Shown: positions 18,262-27,437, numbered from the stretch's first letter. The stretch is 64,000 nucleotides of DNA from Blastopirellula sp. J2-11 (GCF_024584705.1 NZ_CP097384.1:2728001-2792000); one strand, 5' to 3'. Notes: generated by a model from the sequence alone, not told the origin. Translations and numbers: made by a program.

Positions 18262-18548
18262 CCCATTTCTTCGTAGCCCTCGCTTACGCATTTTGAAGTT
18301 TCGCAATTTTCCGGTTGGCCGCGATAGCTCCGCTATCGGGGCGGCGCAGCCGTAAGAGGCATTGGTTCCCGGTAAGCAGTTCGAGGCCATTTCGCCATTT
18401 CAAACGGCGCGGCAACCACCGCTATCAGGTCCGAGCGCGGCTCGATGCCTCCTACCGACTTCGTCGGCCCCGATAGCGGAGCTATCGCGGCCAACCATGC
18501 CAAATAACGCAACCTCAAAACTTGCGCTTCGGACTAAGAAGAAATGGG
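18262..18548. repeat. 287-bp inverted-repeat element, MITE-like
   Basis: Two arms of about 81 bases (18262-18342 and 18468-18548) are imperfect reverse complements from end to end. The inner 29-30 bases (GGTTGGCCGCGATAGCTCCG... against its complement) are essentially perfect and the outer parts have diverged. The 125-bp centre codes for nothing obvious. It sits between two converging genes and could also end transcription from both sides. Related half-copies occur at 9393-9515. I could not identify target-site duplications. Confidence 0.8.
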
Positions 18549-18580
18549 GGCTGCACTTTGTCGTTGGCTTCCTGACGACT

Positions 18581-19084
18581 CTAGCGCAGCGGCGGAGTCG
18601 TCGGCAATTGGCTCATTTGATAGACGGTATTGCCTGGCGCCAATTGAGCGGCGCGTTCGAAGTGCTGATTGGCTTCGATCACTTGACCTTCGATTTCTAA
18701 CGCAACGCCCAACAGATGGTGCGTCTGGGCGTCGCCTGGCTGAACTTCGGCCAAGCGGCGATAGTAGCCGATGGCGTCGGCTCCGCGATCTTCGGCCAAC
18801 GCGACTTCGGCCGCGAGACGCAGGGCCGGAATCGAATCAGGACGCAGCGCCAGCGATTCTTCCACCAGAGTGCGGCACTTGGCGGTTTCACCGGCGGCGA
18901 AGCGAGCTTGAGCGGCTTTTAGTTGGGTATCGGCTTGACGCTGGGAAAGCGTATCGGCAAGTTCCGCTTTGCGCGCTTCGATATCCCGGCCGGGGTGCAA
19001 AATTGGTTCGCTCCAACTCGGCAAGTTTGAACAACCGACGCCGCTGGACAAGGTGAAAGCGATGATGCAAAGCGTGCGGATCAT
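18581..19084 (-). CDS. TPR lipoprotein at the end of the secretin operon
   Basis: 167 residues. The lipobox SGVGC lies at about residues 14-18, so the protein is a lipid-anchored envelope protein. Two or three tetratricopeptide-like helical pairs follow (for example LKAAQARFAAGETAKCRTLV, then AIGYYRRLAEVQPGDAQTHH and IEANQHFERAAQLAPGN). By analogy with PilF/PilW pilotins, it may help the secretin assemble; that role is inferred from position. Its start overlaps the secretin stop by 4 bases (ATGA), so the two are coupled. Confidence 0.75.
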   Translation of the reverse strand: MIRTLCIIAFTLSSGVGCSNLPSWSEPILHPGRDIEARKAELADTLSQRQADTQLKAAQARFAAGETAKCRTLVEESLALRPDSIPALRLAAEVALAEDRGADAIGYYRRLAEVQPGDAQTHHLLGVALEIEGQVIEANQHFERAAQLAPGNTVYQMSQLPTTPPLR

Positions 19085-21237
19085 GGGTTCATCTCAGGGA
19101 GCGGATAAGGAGCGGGAGAAAAGTCTTCTGGTCTGACGACCGGCGCCGGAGCGTACTCCTGCGGCGCGGCGACCGGCGGCGTTTGGATTTGTTCGATGTG
19201 CCAGGGCGAGATCTGCACCGGGCGAGGCGGACTGGGAGGAACCCAGCCTTCACGCAAATGAGTGACCACTGATCGATCGCCCAGTCCCGATTGTTGCGTC
19301 ACCACGTTACGCAGTTCGGCCGCTTCCAGGTTGCCGTTGTCAAAATGGATCGAGAGGTTGCAATAGCGAAGCGCCGAGTAAGCGTCGCCGGTCGCCCAAG
19401 CGGATGTCGCCAGACGATAGTATTTGCGGCCCAGATAGCGTTTGCCGAGCGGCGACATTTTGTCCGCCATGTTTTCATGCTGTTGTTCGAAGACTCCTCG
19501 CAGTTCTTCGCCGTCGCTGGGGATGTGAGCAGGGTCGACAATTCGCGGAGTGAGCAGCACAATTAACTCGTCACGCACCGTCGTCTCTTGCTTCTGGCGA
19601 AATGCAGGCCCCAAGATCGGGATGCTTCCCAAGTAGGGGATTTGCGAGCCTTTTTTGCGAAGATCGCTTTTGATCAAGCCGCCGATGATGATCGTGCGGC
19701 CGTCAGGACAAATGACGTTGGTGGTCACTTGCGTCACGATCTTGTTGGGCAGCGTAAATTCGCCTTCCACTTTGACGTCGCCATCCGAAATTTCGGGATG
19801 GACTTCCAGGCGAACCATTCCGTCGTCGGTGATAAACGGACGCAGGCGAAGCTGAGTGCCGATCTCTAAAAACTCCACCGATTGCGTCGACGCCGTTTCG
19901 GTGACCGTCGTGCTGATATAGCCTTTCTGTTCGCCGATCAAAATCTCGGCGCGTTGTTTGTTGAGCACCAGCAATTGCGGCGAAGCGATGACGCTGGTGT
20001 CGCCGAACGACTCCAAAGCGTCAATAAATACGCCTAAGCTCGAATCGAGGAAGCCGAACTTCAGCCCCCCGTCGGTTAGTTTGATCTGGTCAAGCGCTGA
20101 CAGAGGAAAGCCCGAAACCAAGCGGACTTTATTTTTGTCGAGCAGCGTCTCAAAATTAACCCCAACGTCTAAGCTGTCGTCCAGTTTGACAGACAGAATC
20201 GTCGCTTCAATTGCGACTTGCAATGGACGCCGGTCGAGTTCGCGAACCGCTTCGTCGATTTCGTTGAGCTTGTGCTCGTAGTCGCGAACGATCACCGCTT
20301 CGGTTCCCGCGAAATCGTCACCACCAGCGGCGTTGCTATCGGCGGAGATGCCGACCTGGGAGGCGGACGATACGCTAATGACGCCGACTTCGGCGGTAAG
20401 CAACGGAGTCAACAGCGTTTGCAGGTCGACGGCGCGAACGTAGTTTGGCCGATAGATCCGCGTTTGCACTCGATCGGCCATATTGTTCATCGCGTGCAGT
20501 TCGGCCGGCGTACCAACGTAGATGAAATTGTTTTCTTCCAAGGTGATATAGCCGGTCGACCGTAAGATGGCGTTCAGTGCGGTTTGCACATCCACTTTAG
20601 TAAGCGAAGCCGAAACCGTGCCGCGAACGCTATTGGTCGGCAGGATGTTGAGATTTCCCTGCTCGCTCAACATCTCCAGGACTTCGCGAATGTCGGTGTC
20701 TTGAATCACGATGGTCAGGCCATCGTCTCCTTCGCCGCGAACGATTCGCGGTCCGGTCTGCAACGGTTGCGGCTCGGGCAGCTCGTTCTCGGCCGGCCGT
20801 ATGTCGGCTGGCGTCCTGTCGGCGACCGGTGGAGGAGCCTGAATCACGCCGTTCATGGGGGGGACGGCCGGATTAACCGGCGGATTCTCTTTTTGTGCGT
20901 TGATGCCGGTTTCTGCGACGTCCCGGATCGAGTCAAGCGCCTTGGTGAAGAATTGGAAGCTTTCGCTTTGTCGATCGTTGACCGCTTCGATGCTCTTTTT
21001 CAGACTGTCGATATCAACCTGTTGCGTCACCGCCGGCACGTAGGGAGCAATCGCCGCAGTCGGCGCGGTCACTGTTGGCGCTGCGGACGGCTTGGGCTCA
21101 AGAGTCGCCGCAACTTGCGGAGCGGCGAACATGGGGCTGTCGAGCAGATCGTCCGAATAGTGAACCAATCCGATCGCAGCAGCGACACCAGTGACGGCGC
21201 ACAGTACGAAGACCGTTGTTCGGAGTAAGAATTGCAT
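19081..21237 (-). CDS. secretin, GspD/PilQ family
   Basis: 718 residues. An N-terminal hydrophobic segment is followed by a Pro/Ala-rich linker, a short secretin/TonB N-terminal (STN-like) domain (about 180-245; VIQDTDIREVLEMLSEQGNL), a further N-type domain and the C-terminal secretin domain (about 330-590) with VASPQLLVLNKQRAEILIG-like strands, the VTTNVICPDGRTIIIGGLI signature and PYLGSIPILG. The tail is proline-rich. It would form the outer-membrane gate of a type II secretion or type IV pilus-like machine. Product of a long operon starting near 28820; 36 bases separate it from the PilP-like gene. Confidence 0.92.
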   Translation of the reverse strand: MQFLLRTTVFVLCAVTGVAAAIGLVHYSDDLLDSPMFAAPQVAATLEPKPSAAPTVTAPTAAIAPYVPAVTQQVDIDSLKKSIEAVNDRQSESFQFFTKALDSIRDVAETGINAQKENPPVNPAVPPMNGVIQAPPPVADRTPADIRPAENELPEPQPLQTGPRIVRGEGDDGLTIVIQDTDIREVLEMLSEQGNLNILPTNSVRGTVSASLTKVDVQTALNAILRSTGYITLEENNFIYVGTPAELHAMNNMADRVQTRIYRPNYVRAVDLQTLLTPLLTAEVGVISVSSASQVGISADSNAAGGDDFAGTEAVIVRDYEHKLNEIDEAVRELDRRPLQVAIEATILSVKLDDSLDVGVNFETLLDKNKVRLVSGFPLSALDQIKLTDGGLKFGFLDSSLGVFIDALESFGDTSVIASPQLLVLNKQRAEILIGEQKGYISTTVTETASTQSVEFLEIGTQLRLRPFITDDGMVRLEVHPEISDGDVKVEGEFTLPNKIVTQVTTNVICPDGRTIIIGGLIKSDLRKKGSQIPYLGSIPILGPAFRQKQETTVRDELIVLLTPRIVDPAHIPSDGEELRGVFEQQHENMADKMSPLGKRYLGRKYYRLATSAWATGDAYSALRYCNLSIHFDNGNLEAAELRNVVTQQSGLGDRSVVTHLREGWVPPSPPRPVQISPWHIEQIQTPPVAAPQEYAPAPVVRPEDFSPAPYPLPEMNP

Positions 21238-21273
21238 GCGACTTCCATGTCGTAAGTAAATTGACTTGCCGTG

Positions 21274-21912
21274 TTACGGCTCCAGCGTTCCCTGCCGCAT
21301 CACTAGCGTATGGTTCGATTCGACCGCATCGTAAGTTTTGAGCGGCAAATCGAATTTCTCTCCGTTGCGAGCGAGTATGACGCCTGCCGCTTCGATCGAG
21401 CTGACGACGAAATCGGCTCCTTGATTCGAGTGCACGACATCTCCCACTTCGTAGTTCGCTTGATTGATTCGCGCGATCGCTCGCTTGCTACCCACGATTA
21501 CCGAACGAACAAACAAATCCTCCGGCTTGGTAGCGACCACCGCAACCGGCGCGGCGACCGTATCGGCCGGAGACTCGGAAACGGCGGCTTGCTGCTTGCG
21601 AAACGGATCCAGGGAATCTTTCGGAAGGTCGGCCGACTGCATCCGAGGATTCTCCTTCATGCGTTTCGCCCAGGTTCGCCAATTCATGTCGTCTGTCGTG
21701 GTCGGCGCCGCCGCTTCCGGCGTGGCGATCAACGGCTGAACGATTGCGACGGCGCTGGAGGCCGCCTTCGACTTCATTGCCGGCATCCATTTGATGACCA
21801 ATGGAGTCCAAAACCAAATCGCGATCAAAAATAGCCCGGCTAGCACTGCAGCCTTCTGCGGACTCTTCTGAATCTCTTTTTTGATCCGTGGGATCAAGGA
21901 TTGCGATTTCAT
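21274..21912 (-). CDS. PilP/GspC-like inner-membrane linker protein
   Basis: 212 residues: a short cytoplasmic N-terminus, one transmembrane helix (about 20-37, VLAGLFLIAIWFWTPLVI), a flexible low-complexity linker, and a C-terminal small beta domain (about 130-205; LFVRSVIVGSKRAIARINQ, VGDVV, VSSIEAAGVILARNGEKFDL). This is the layout of PilP or GspC homology-region proteins that join the PilN/PilO platform to the secretin. Sequence identity to named families is weak by eye; the call rests on architecture and position between PilO-like and secretin genes. Confidence 0.6.
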   Translation of the reverse strand: MKSQSLIPRIKKEIQKSPQKAAVLAGLFLIAIWFWTPLVIKWMPAMKSKAASSAVAIVQPLIATPEAAAPTTTDDMNWRTWAKRMKENPRMQSADLPKDSLDPFRKQQAAVSESPADTVAAPVAVVATKPEDLFVRSVIVGSKRAIARINQANYEVGDVVHSNQGADFVVSSIEAAGVILARNGEKFDLPLKTYDAVESNHTLVMRQGTLEP

Positions 21913-21971
21913 TGTCTCTGCAGAGCGTTTCCGCTCCGTCTCCTTATGTATCGGACGCTGATAGCGTTGAG

Positions 21972-22538
21972 CTAACCGGATTTACCGTCAAAATCGACAA
22001 AAAACTCCAAGGTTAGCTCGCATTTCAAAACATCATCGCCTGGTGATAGCGGAGACAGCTCGATGCTTCTCACCCAAAGGACGTAGGGGAGCTGCTCAAA
22101 TCGTTTCAGCATGGCGTGAATTTCGGCAAACCGGGCTTGGCAGCCAATCTGAACGGGTTGGGAGATCAAGCTGGCGTGACGTTGCTCGGGCATCGGGACC
22201 AGGCTCAACTTTTCGGCGCCAGCGTCGCGTGCTTGCGACGTCAACAAATGATAGACGCGGCCGGCGTCGATATCTTTTTCCGAAACGGCGCGCCAGGAGG
22301 CGAGAAACGTTTCGACCTGATCGAATTCTTGTTGAACAGCAGTCAATTGCGTTTCAATCGCCTCTTCCGATTCGATTGTCGATTTCATTAAGCTAATCTC
22401 ATCGCGCAGCGCCGAGATGTGTCGTTGCCGCGGTAAGTAGACGAACGCAGCGTAGGCGACGGCGATGGCCGCTACGACGACAACATACTGCCATTTGACA
22501 GTTTTACTTTTTTGCGTTTTGAAAACGGATTCGGCCAT
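21972..22538 (-). CDS. PilO/GspM-like assembly protein
   Basis: 188 residues with one N-terminal transmembrane helix (about 18-36, YVVVVAAIAVAYAAFVYL), a coiled coil (about 40-85) and a C-terminal ferredoxin-like fold expected of PilO (about 95-185; HASLISQPVQIGCQARFAEI, VLWVRSIELSPLS). It would dimerise with the PilN-like protein just upstream, 12 bases away. The identification is strong from the PilM-N-O order, moderate from sequence alone. Confidence 0.75.
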   Translation of the reverse strand: MAESVFKTQKSKTVKWQYVVVVAAIAVAYAAFVYLPRQRHISALRDEISLMKSTIESEEAIETQLTAVQQEFDQVETFLASWRAVSEKDIDAGRVYHLLTSQARDAGAEKLSLVPMPEQRHASLISQPVQIGCQARFAEIHAMLKRFEQLPYVLWVRSIELSPLSPGDDVLKCELTLEFFVDFDGKSG

Positions 22539-22550
22539 GAGCTGGTTTCC

Positions 22551-23255
22551 TTATCGCTCTTGACGCAAAGCGGTTGACGCTGCGGGCGCCGGACGGGTTC
22601 CCAGCGGAGGAGTCAATACGACTTGGAGTTCAAAATCGGATCGGCCAGAGTCGTCCCCTTGGGCGACCGGTTCCACCGATTCGATCATCGCTCGTTGGAC
22701 GAGGGGATGATCGTTGAGCTTCACCAGGTATTCGTACAACTGAGAAACGTCCATCACGGCGCCATCGACATCGATTTTGGCGGTTCGTTTTTGGCGTTCT
22801 GATCGAAAGAACTCAAAATCGCGTAGCGTCGCCGATTTTTGCTTGGCGGCCTCTTCGTCTTCTTCTTCACGGCGTCGAGCGACCGACGCGATCTCTTGGT
22901 AGAGTTTCAACTCGCGAAACGACAAGGTATCGGGAGTCGGCGCTGTCACGCAGGCCAGCAATTGCGTCGCCGGCCAATGGCTCTTGAGCGTCGCATAAAG
23001 TTGCGCTTCGTTTCGATGTTCGGTCAGATCGAATTGCAGCTTGGCGAGTTGATCCCGTTTGGCGACGACCGCATGATGTGCAGGCTCTAGCGCATCGCGC
23101 TGAACCTGTAATTGATGTTGTACGCCCAACTGCAACAGCGCGGCGACAGCAAGTAATGCGCCGATCGACGCGGCGCCGATCCAGCGATAGAGACTGGCTC
23201 GACGACGTTTGCGCCGGTCGCGAAATTTTTTCGGTAAAAAGTCGATGTCTTGCAT
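22551..23255 (-). CDS. PilN-like assembly protein
   Basis: 234 residues. The N-terminal peptide MQDIDFLPKKFRDRRKRRR is the conserved cytoplasmic INLLP-type tail by which PilN docks into PilM. A transmembrane helix (about 26-45), a long coiled coil and a C-terminal alpha/beta domain follow. It is placed between pilM and pilO-like genes, the canonical order of type IV pilus alignment complexes. The ring it forms would link cytoplasmic PilM to the periplasmic secretin. Confidence 0.8.
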   Translation of the reverse strand: MQDIDFLPKKFRDRRKRRRASLYRWIGAASIGALLAVAALLQLGVQHQLQVQRDALEPAHHAVVAKRDQLAKLQFDLTEHRNEAQLYATLKSHWPATQLLACVTAPTPDTLSFRELKLYQEIASVARRREEEDEEAAKQKSATLRDFEFFRSERQKRTAKIDVDGAVMDVSQLYEYLVKLNDHPLVQRAMIESVEPVAQGDDSGRSDFELQVVLTPPLGTRPAPAASTALRQER

Positions 23256-23276
23256 GATTGTTTCCTGGAAACGCGT

Positions 23277-24362
23277 TTACGTTTCCCGCAAAGCCAGCCC
23301 GGCGGCGACATCCCAGATGCCGCGGCGGGTGATTTGTTGCGTTTCGTCATAAACGCGGAGCGGATCGCCCAGTTCAGCGTCTAGCGAGAGACGTTTGGCC
23401 AGAACGTCGGACAATTGATCGTTCGCTTCTCCCCCGGACAATACCAGGCGGACCAAGGGTTTGCCGCGGAACGTCACGCTGTGATAGCGAATGCACATCG
23501 ACATTTCGGCGAGCAGCTTTTCCACAATCGGGCGCGTCGCTTCGGCCAGGCTGCGGGCGATTTCCGGGTCTTGTTGAGTGCGCCGACGATCGCCGTTGTG
23601 TTTGCGTAAGTCAGCCGCTTGTTGCGACGACATGTCGAGCCGCTTCTCCACTGCTTCGTCAAATTGGCGTCCGCCCAGGTCGAGATACTTGATGAACAAG
23701 ATTTTTTCGCCTTCCGCGATAACGACCACCGTGGTGGTGTTGCCGATATGAACGTACAAGACGCGATCGGTAACATCCGATTCTCTGCGATATTGATTGC
23801 AATAGCTGCGCAGGATCGCCGCTGGTTCGACATCGACCGCCAACGGTCTCAAGCCGGAAGCTTCAATCGCTTCCAGGCGTAGTTCAAGCGTGGGCCGGTG
23901 GCAGGCCATCACCACTACTTCTTGGGCGACGACATCTCCCTGGCGTACGTCGCACGTAGCGAAATGGCGAATTTCGGCGTCGGTTACGTTGTACGGAATT
24001 CGCCCGGCCGCTTCTTGTTGCACGAGCAGTTCAAGCGGCTTGGTTTCGTTTTTGGGAATACGAATGTTCTGCAAAAACAGATCGCGACGGCCGACGCAGA
24101 CGACGGCGTCTTTGCCTCGAAAGCGTCTTCCTTCCATGCAGTGCTGCAGGGCGGCTTGCAGATTTTCGCCGGCTGGTACGTTCTCGGCGCCGCCGCCAGG
24201 AAGATCGTAGTTGGCGTATTCGAACAGCTGTTGTCGATCGGCGGTGAATTGCACCATCTTGATCGAACGAGAGCCGATGTCGACGCCGATAGGACCGGTC
24301 GAGTTGAAGGGAAGACGAATCATGCTTGCTAACGAAGGCGAATTCGAGAATTCCGCTTCCAT
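23277..24362 (-). CDS. pilM: PilM, actin-like assembly ATPase
   Basis: 361 residues; an internal ATG at 24323 would remove 13 residues and begin MIRLPFN, nearer the family norm, and neither start has a clear ribosome binding site. The actin/FtsA-like fold is shown by GVDIGSRSIKMVQF (first phosphate loop), KDAVVCVGRRDLFLQNIRIP, DRVLYVHIGNTTTVVVIAEG (second phosphate loop) and LVRLVLSGGEAN (adenosine region). PilM is the cytoplasmic hub that binds the PilN tail. It follows the prepilin gene by 20 bases and precedes pilN by 21. Confidence 0.9.
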   Translation of the reverse strand: MEAEFSNSPSLASMIRLPFNSTGPIGVDIGSRSIKMVQFTADRQQLFEYANYDLPGGGAENVPAGENLQAALQHCMEGRRFRGKDAVVCVGRRDLFLQNIRIPKNETKPLELLVQQEAAGRIPYNVTDAEIRHFATCDVRQGDVVAQEVVVMACHRPTLELRLEAIEASGLRPLAVDVEPAAILRSYCNQYRRESDVTDRVLYVHIGNTTTVVVIAEGEKILFIKYLDLGGRQFDEAVEKRLDMSSQQAADLRKHNGDRRRTQQDPEIARSLAEATRPIVEKLLAEMSMCIRYHSVTFRGKPLVRLVLSGGEANDQLSDVLAKRLSLDAELGDPLRVYDETQQITRRGIWDVAAGLALRET

Positions 24363-24382
24363 CGGCCGCTTGTCGACAGCCG

Positions 24383-24970
24383 CTAAGAGGCGGGAATACT
24401 CGGAGTGACTTGGGTAGGTTCTTCATAGGCGGCGATGCCTGTAATCGGATGAATCCGCACGGCCGCGTATTTGGAATCTACGCCACTCCCGGCGCGCAGC
24501 CAAATGATTGTGGGCTGCGTCGCGGTAGTTTCTCCCAGTGGTCCAAATTCAACGAAGGTTGTGAGGGTGTCGCTGTTACCGGTGATGACGGCTCCAACGA
24601 TCGTAACGCTTACGCCGACATGCGGCAGATCCGAAAGCGAGGTCACCTGTTGAGCGGGATTCGCGTCGGTATTGTGGAACGGCGAGTGAGGCAACTTGTC
24701 GAGCGTCACGTTCGAGCCGACGTGCGTCAGCGTATAGGCGTTCGCGACCGTGTCAAAAGTGACGCGATAGGTCGAACCGTTGGCGATCGCCAGGCTTCGC
24801 GCATAGTCCAAGTCAGAGACGAGAATCTCGCCGCAGCTTTCCAGCTGTTGATCAAAGGTCGGCGCAAGCTGCGGCAATACGATCGCCGTGATGACGCTGA
24901 TCAGCGCCACCACCAACAATAGTTCGATCAGCGTAAAGCCGCCGTGATTTTGAGCCAGTCCACGCGTCAA
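24383..24970 (-). CDS. minor pseudopilin, GspH-like
   Basis: 195 residues. The class III signal GGFTLIELLLVVALISVITA (residues about 11-30) is a perfect prepilin peptidase site with Glu at +5. The C-terminal part is a beta-rich head. The only in-frame start before the signal is TTG at 24970, one base after the TAG of the upstream small gene, so initiation probably depends on translational coupling. Among the pseudopilins here it best fits the H position. Confidence 0.85.
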   Translation of the reverse strand: MTRGLAQNHGGFTLIELLLVVALISVITAIVLPQLAPTFDQQLESCGEILVSDLDYARSLAIANGSTYRVTFDTVANAYTLTHVGSNVTLDKLPHSPFHNTDANPAQQVTSLSDLPHVGVSVTIVGAVITGNSDTLTTFVEFGPLGETTATQPTIIWLRAGSGVDSKYAAVRIHPITGIAAYEEPTQVTPSIPAS

Positions 24971-24971
24971 T

Positions 24972-25205
24972 CTATTTCTCCACGATTTCCACTTTCAGTT
25001 TTCCGCTGCGGAGCAACGTATTCTGTTCTTTCAGCAACTGGTTGGATTCTTTGAGAAATTGGATCATCTGCTCGCGTTGCGTCACAGCATTGGCGAACGG
25101 CAAGTTCGCGGCCGGCGGCGCAGCCCACGATTGCCACGAGATCATGGACACGATCACCAAAGCGTTCAGTCCAAGCAGAACAAACCACCGTTTTTCATTG
25201 TTCAT
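24972..25205 (-). CDS. small membrane-anchored coiled-coil protein
   Basis: 77 residues: MNNEKRWF then a hydrophobic helix (about 9-28, LLGLNALVIVSMISWQSWAA) and a C-terminal helix with heptad-like Leu/Ile spacing (MIQFLKESNQLLKEQNTLL). I know no named family. It is embedded in the pseudopilin operon, between the GspK-like and GspH-like genes, with its stop coupled to the next TTG start. It may be a small assembly factor or anchor; that is inference from position only. Confidence 0.65.
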   Translation of the reverse strand: MNNEKRWFVLLGLNALVIVSMISWQSWAAPPAANLPFANAVTQREQMIQFLKESNQLLKEQNTLLRSGKLKVEIVEK

Positions 25206-25232
25206 CGCAATTTCTCTCCTAATTCGATTGGT

Positions 25233-27437
25233 TTAACTTGGGCCGTTTTCACTACGGCGAATGTATTCCCACACCAGGCCTTCGTCCCCGGGATCCGCTA
25301 CGTATATCGGTTGAGACAGATCGGGCCAATAGTAGCTTTTTGTCTCTGCGGGGGGGGAGACCGAAAGGTTCTTGTTCAAATCAAGTCCTCTTTCGTCATC
25401 CAGCCATTGCGGAAAGTAGTCGTCGGCGTCACCGCCGGTCGCATTCACGAACTGCGAAAGCTGCGATTCCCAATCAGAATAGTGGTAGTCCCAGCTGTTC
25501 CGCGTTGCCACGGTCGCTCGTTGAGCATGCAACATTCCGGTCAAGACGCAGCGCGTCTCATCGGCGCCCGCTTCGATCTCAAAACGATCGCCGACAATGA
25601 CGGCGCCATCGATCGTGACATCCGCATCGTCGATCAACACGTCATCGCGACCATAGATGGCCGGCAGTTGCCAAACCGAAGATTCTCCGACCAGCGCCGG
25701 CAACGTCGTCGCGCGTACTTGGACATTGTCGCCGCGGAAGGTAAGGTCGACTCCATCGCCAGGCGTGATGCACATGCCGTCTATGGTCACGCTATCGCCG
25801 AGCGTCGTGTTGCCGTTTATTCGTAAAACGCCTAGCGGATTGTCGAGCATGTCGGGCGCGTAGTTCCGATTGCTGATATTGCCGGCAATCGCGGGGACTG
25901 AGTAGCTTTTCCCGCCGGGATACAGTTGATAGGCGCTTGCCGCTGCGGTGATCTCCGTCGGGGTCGTTACGCTAAAGTTGGAATAGTTGACCGTCAGTCC
26001 GAGCAGCCGGGACAGGCATAACCAATTGGCGTTGGAGTTGGTCGATTGATTCAGACGGATGTCACCGGTCAGGGGGCGATAGTCTCCCCGCCCAGCATTC
26101 TTCATGCTCAATAGATCGCCCAAGTAGCGAGTTCGGGGACTTCCTGGCGGGTTGTCGCCGATCCAAACGCTCGCAGCGGGATTGTTCACCGGCGAACCCC
26201 CAATCCCATGCGTGGAGATCAAAATTCCGTTCTTGTAAAACCGATATTGATATCCGTCGAAGGTGAGCGCGACGCAGGCCCATTGCGAAAATGAAAGCGT
26301 TCCGCCGCTTGCAGTGTAGGTGTAGGTATAATTACTTCTGTGCAGCCGAGCTCTTAAGCGAGGGTTGCTATCGCCGTTATCCAACCCAAGCATGAAGGTA
26401 TGATCCGAAGCATCAATTCCGGTTGACTTCGAAATAATTCGTCCTTGATCGTTGTCAGCATCGCCGTTCAGGGGAGCGATCCAGGCGATAATGCTGAATC
26501 TTCCGGACGAGGGAAGTTCAAACTTTCCGAGATCGACATAGCCATTTTCACCATCGAAGAAGGTTGCTCGGTTCGAACCGGAGACGACGACGCCAGGCAA
26601 GGTGCCACCGCCATAGGTTCCGGTTCTTCCGCCTGCTTGTGCGGCGACCGTTGCGGCGGTGGATGACGATTCGTTGAAACGCCACCAATGTCTGGGCCCC
26701 AGCGCGTTCATCTGATAGTAAAGACTCGAGTTGCTCGAATTGCCTGCCAGCGCCATGAGCAGGAGACTCAAGCCGCCGATGTCATAGTCATAAATCGCCA
26801 ATTCGTCGATCAAGCCGTAAAAGGGGCGCGTCGCAACAGGCATCGATTGGCAAAGTTGCAGTTCGCCTTGAATGTGCGTCGGCCCATTTAGCGAGATCGG
26901 CATTTCAATGCGGTTGGCCTGGGTTCCCCAGAGATAAGTCGTATAGGCTTGCGACGTCGTAAAATGGGCCGGATTGTCGGTGCGGCGTTTGCGAACTAAT
27001 TGCACGACCGCTTCGGTGACATATTCAGACTTGTAAGTCGTGTCGAGCGGATCAAATGCGATTCCAATAGCCCGAACCGTGACGCGGTAAGGATACTCGC
27101 CCCAGTCTGGATCGGCTGCGGTCAGTTTTGCATCGCCTGTCTCGTAGGTGACGATGTAGCTTTCGTTGTCGCTCAGCGATCCATTCACCGAGACGCCGAC
27201 TCCCTGCCAGTTGGCGGCATGCATTTTTCGTACGCCGATCGCCAGACCTGACAACGCCGCATGTCGCGCTGAGCCCGCACGATGCAAATTTCGTTCGATT
27301 TGTGCGGCGCTCATTTGCGTGCGCATCATCGCGTACGACATCGCCAACGTGATCGACAACAGCGCAAGCACGATCACGACGGCGATTCCTCGTCGTCGTG
27401 GGCGGAATTCTAAGCGTTGCTGGCGATCCATTTTCAT
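25233..27437 (-). CDS. GspK/PilX-like pseudopilin carrying a LamG-type domain
   Basis: 734 residues. I place the start at 27437, where ATGA overlaps the upstream stop; the open frame runs 59 codons further but that part shadows the upstream gene. The N-terminus RRRGIAVVIVLALLSITLAM is prepilin-like but lacks Glu at +5, as GspK and PilX proteins do. After a conserved helical stretch comes a concanavalin/LamG-like domain (about 235-420; MNALGPRHWWRFNESS, ATFFDGENGYVDLG, RFSIIAWIAP, WACVALTFDGYQYRFYKNG). The C-terminal third is beta-rich and unlike anything I recognise. LamG could bind a polysaccharide or exported substrate at the pseudopilus tip. Confidence 0.8.
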   Translation of the reverse strand: MKMDRQQRLEFRPRRRGIAVVIVLALLSITLAMSYAMMRTQMSAAQIERNLHRAGSARHAALSGLAIGVRKMHAANWQGVGVSVNGSLSDNESYIVTYETGDAKLTAADPDWGEYPYRVTVRAIGIAFDPLDTTYKSEYVTEAVVQLVRKRRTDNPAHFTTSQAYTTYLWGTQANRIEMPISLNGPTHIQGELQLCQSMPVATRPFYGLIDELAIYDYDIGGLSLLLMALAGNSSNSSLYYQMNALGPRHWWRFNESSSTAATVAAQAGGRTGTYGGGTLPGVVVSGSNRATFFDGENGYVDLGKFELPSSGRFSIIAWIAPLNGDADNDQGRIISKSTGIDASDHTFMLGLDNGDSNPRLRARLHRSNYTYTYTASGGTLSFSQWACVALTFDGYQYRFYKNGILISTHGIGGSPVNNPAASVWIGDNPPGSPRTRYLGDLLSMKNAGRGDYRPLTGDIRLNQSTNSNANWLCLSRLLGLTVNYSNFSVTTPTEITAAASAYQLYPGGKSYSVPAIAGNISNRNYAPDMLDNPLGVLRINGNTTLGDSVTIDGMCITPGDGVDLTFRGDNVQVRATTLPALVGESSVWQLPAIYGRDDVLIDDADVTIDGAVIVGDRFEIEAGADETRCVLTGMLHAQRATVATRNSWDYHYSDWESQLSQFVNATGGDADDYFPQWLDDERGLDLNKNLSVSPPAETKSYYWPDLSQPIYVADPGDEGLVWEYIRRSENGPS

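Noticed and set aside
18343-18467. Possible gene or RNA in the centre of the inverted-repeat element
   Set aside because: The 125-bp centre has no usable frame with a start signal and no recognisable RNA fold; I treat it as spacer.
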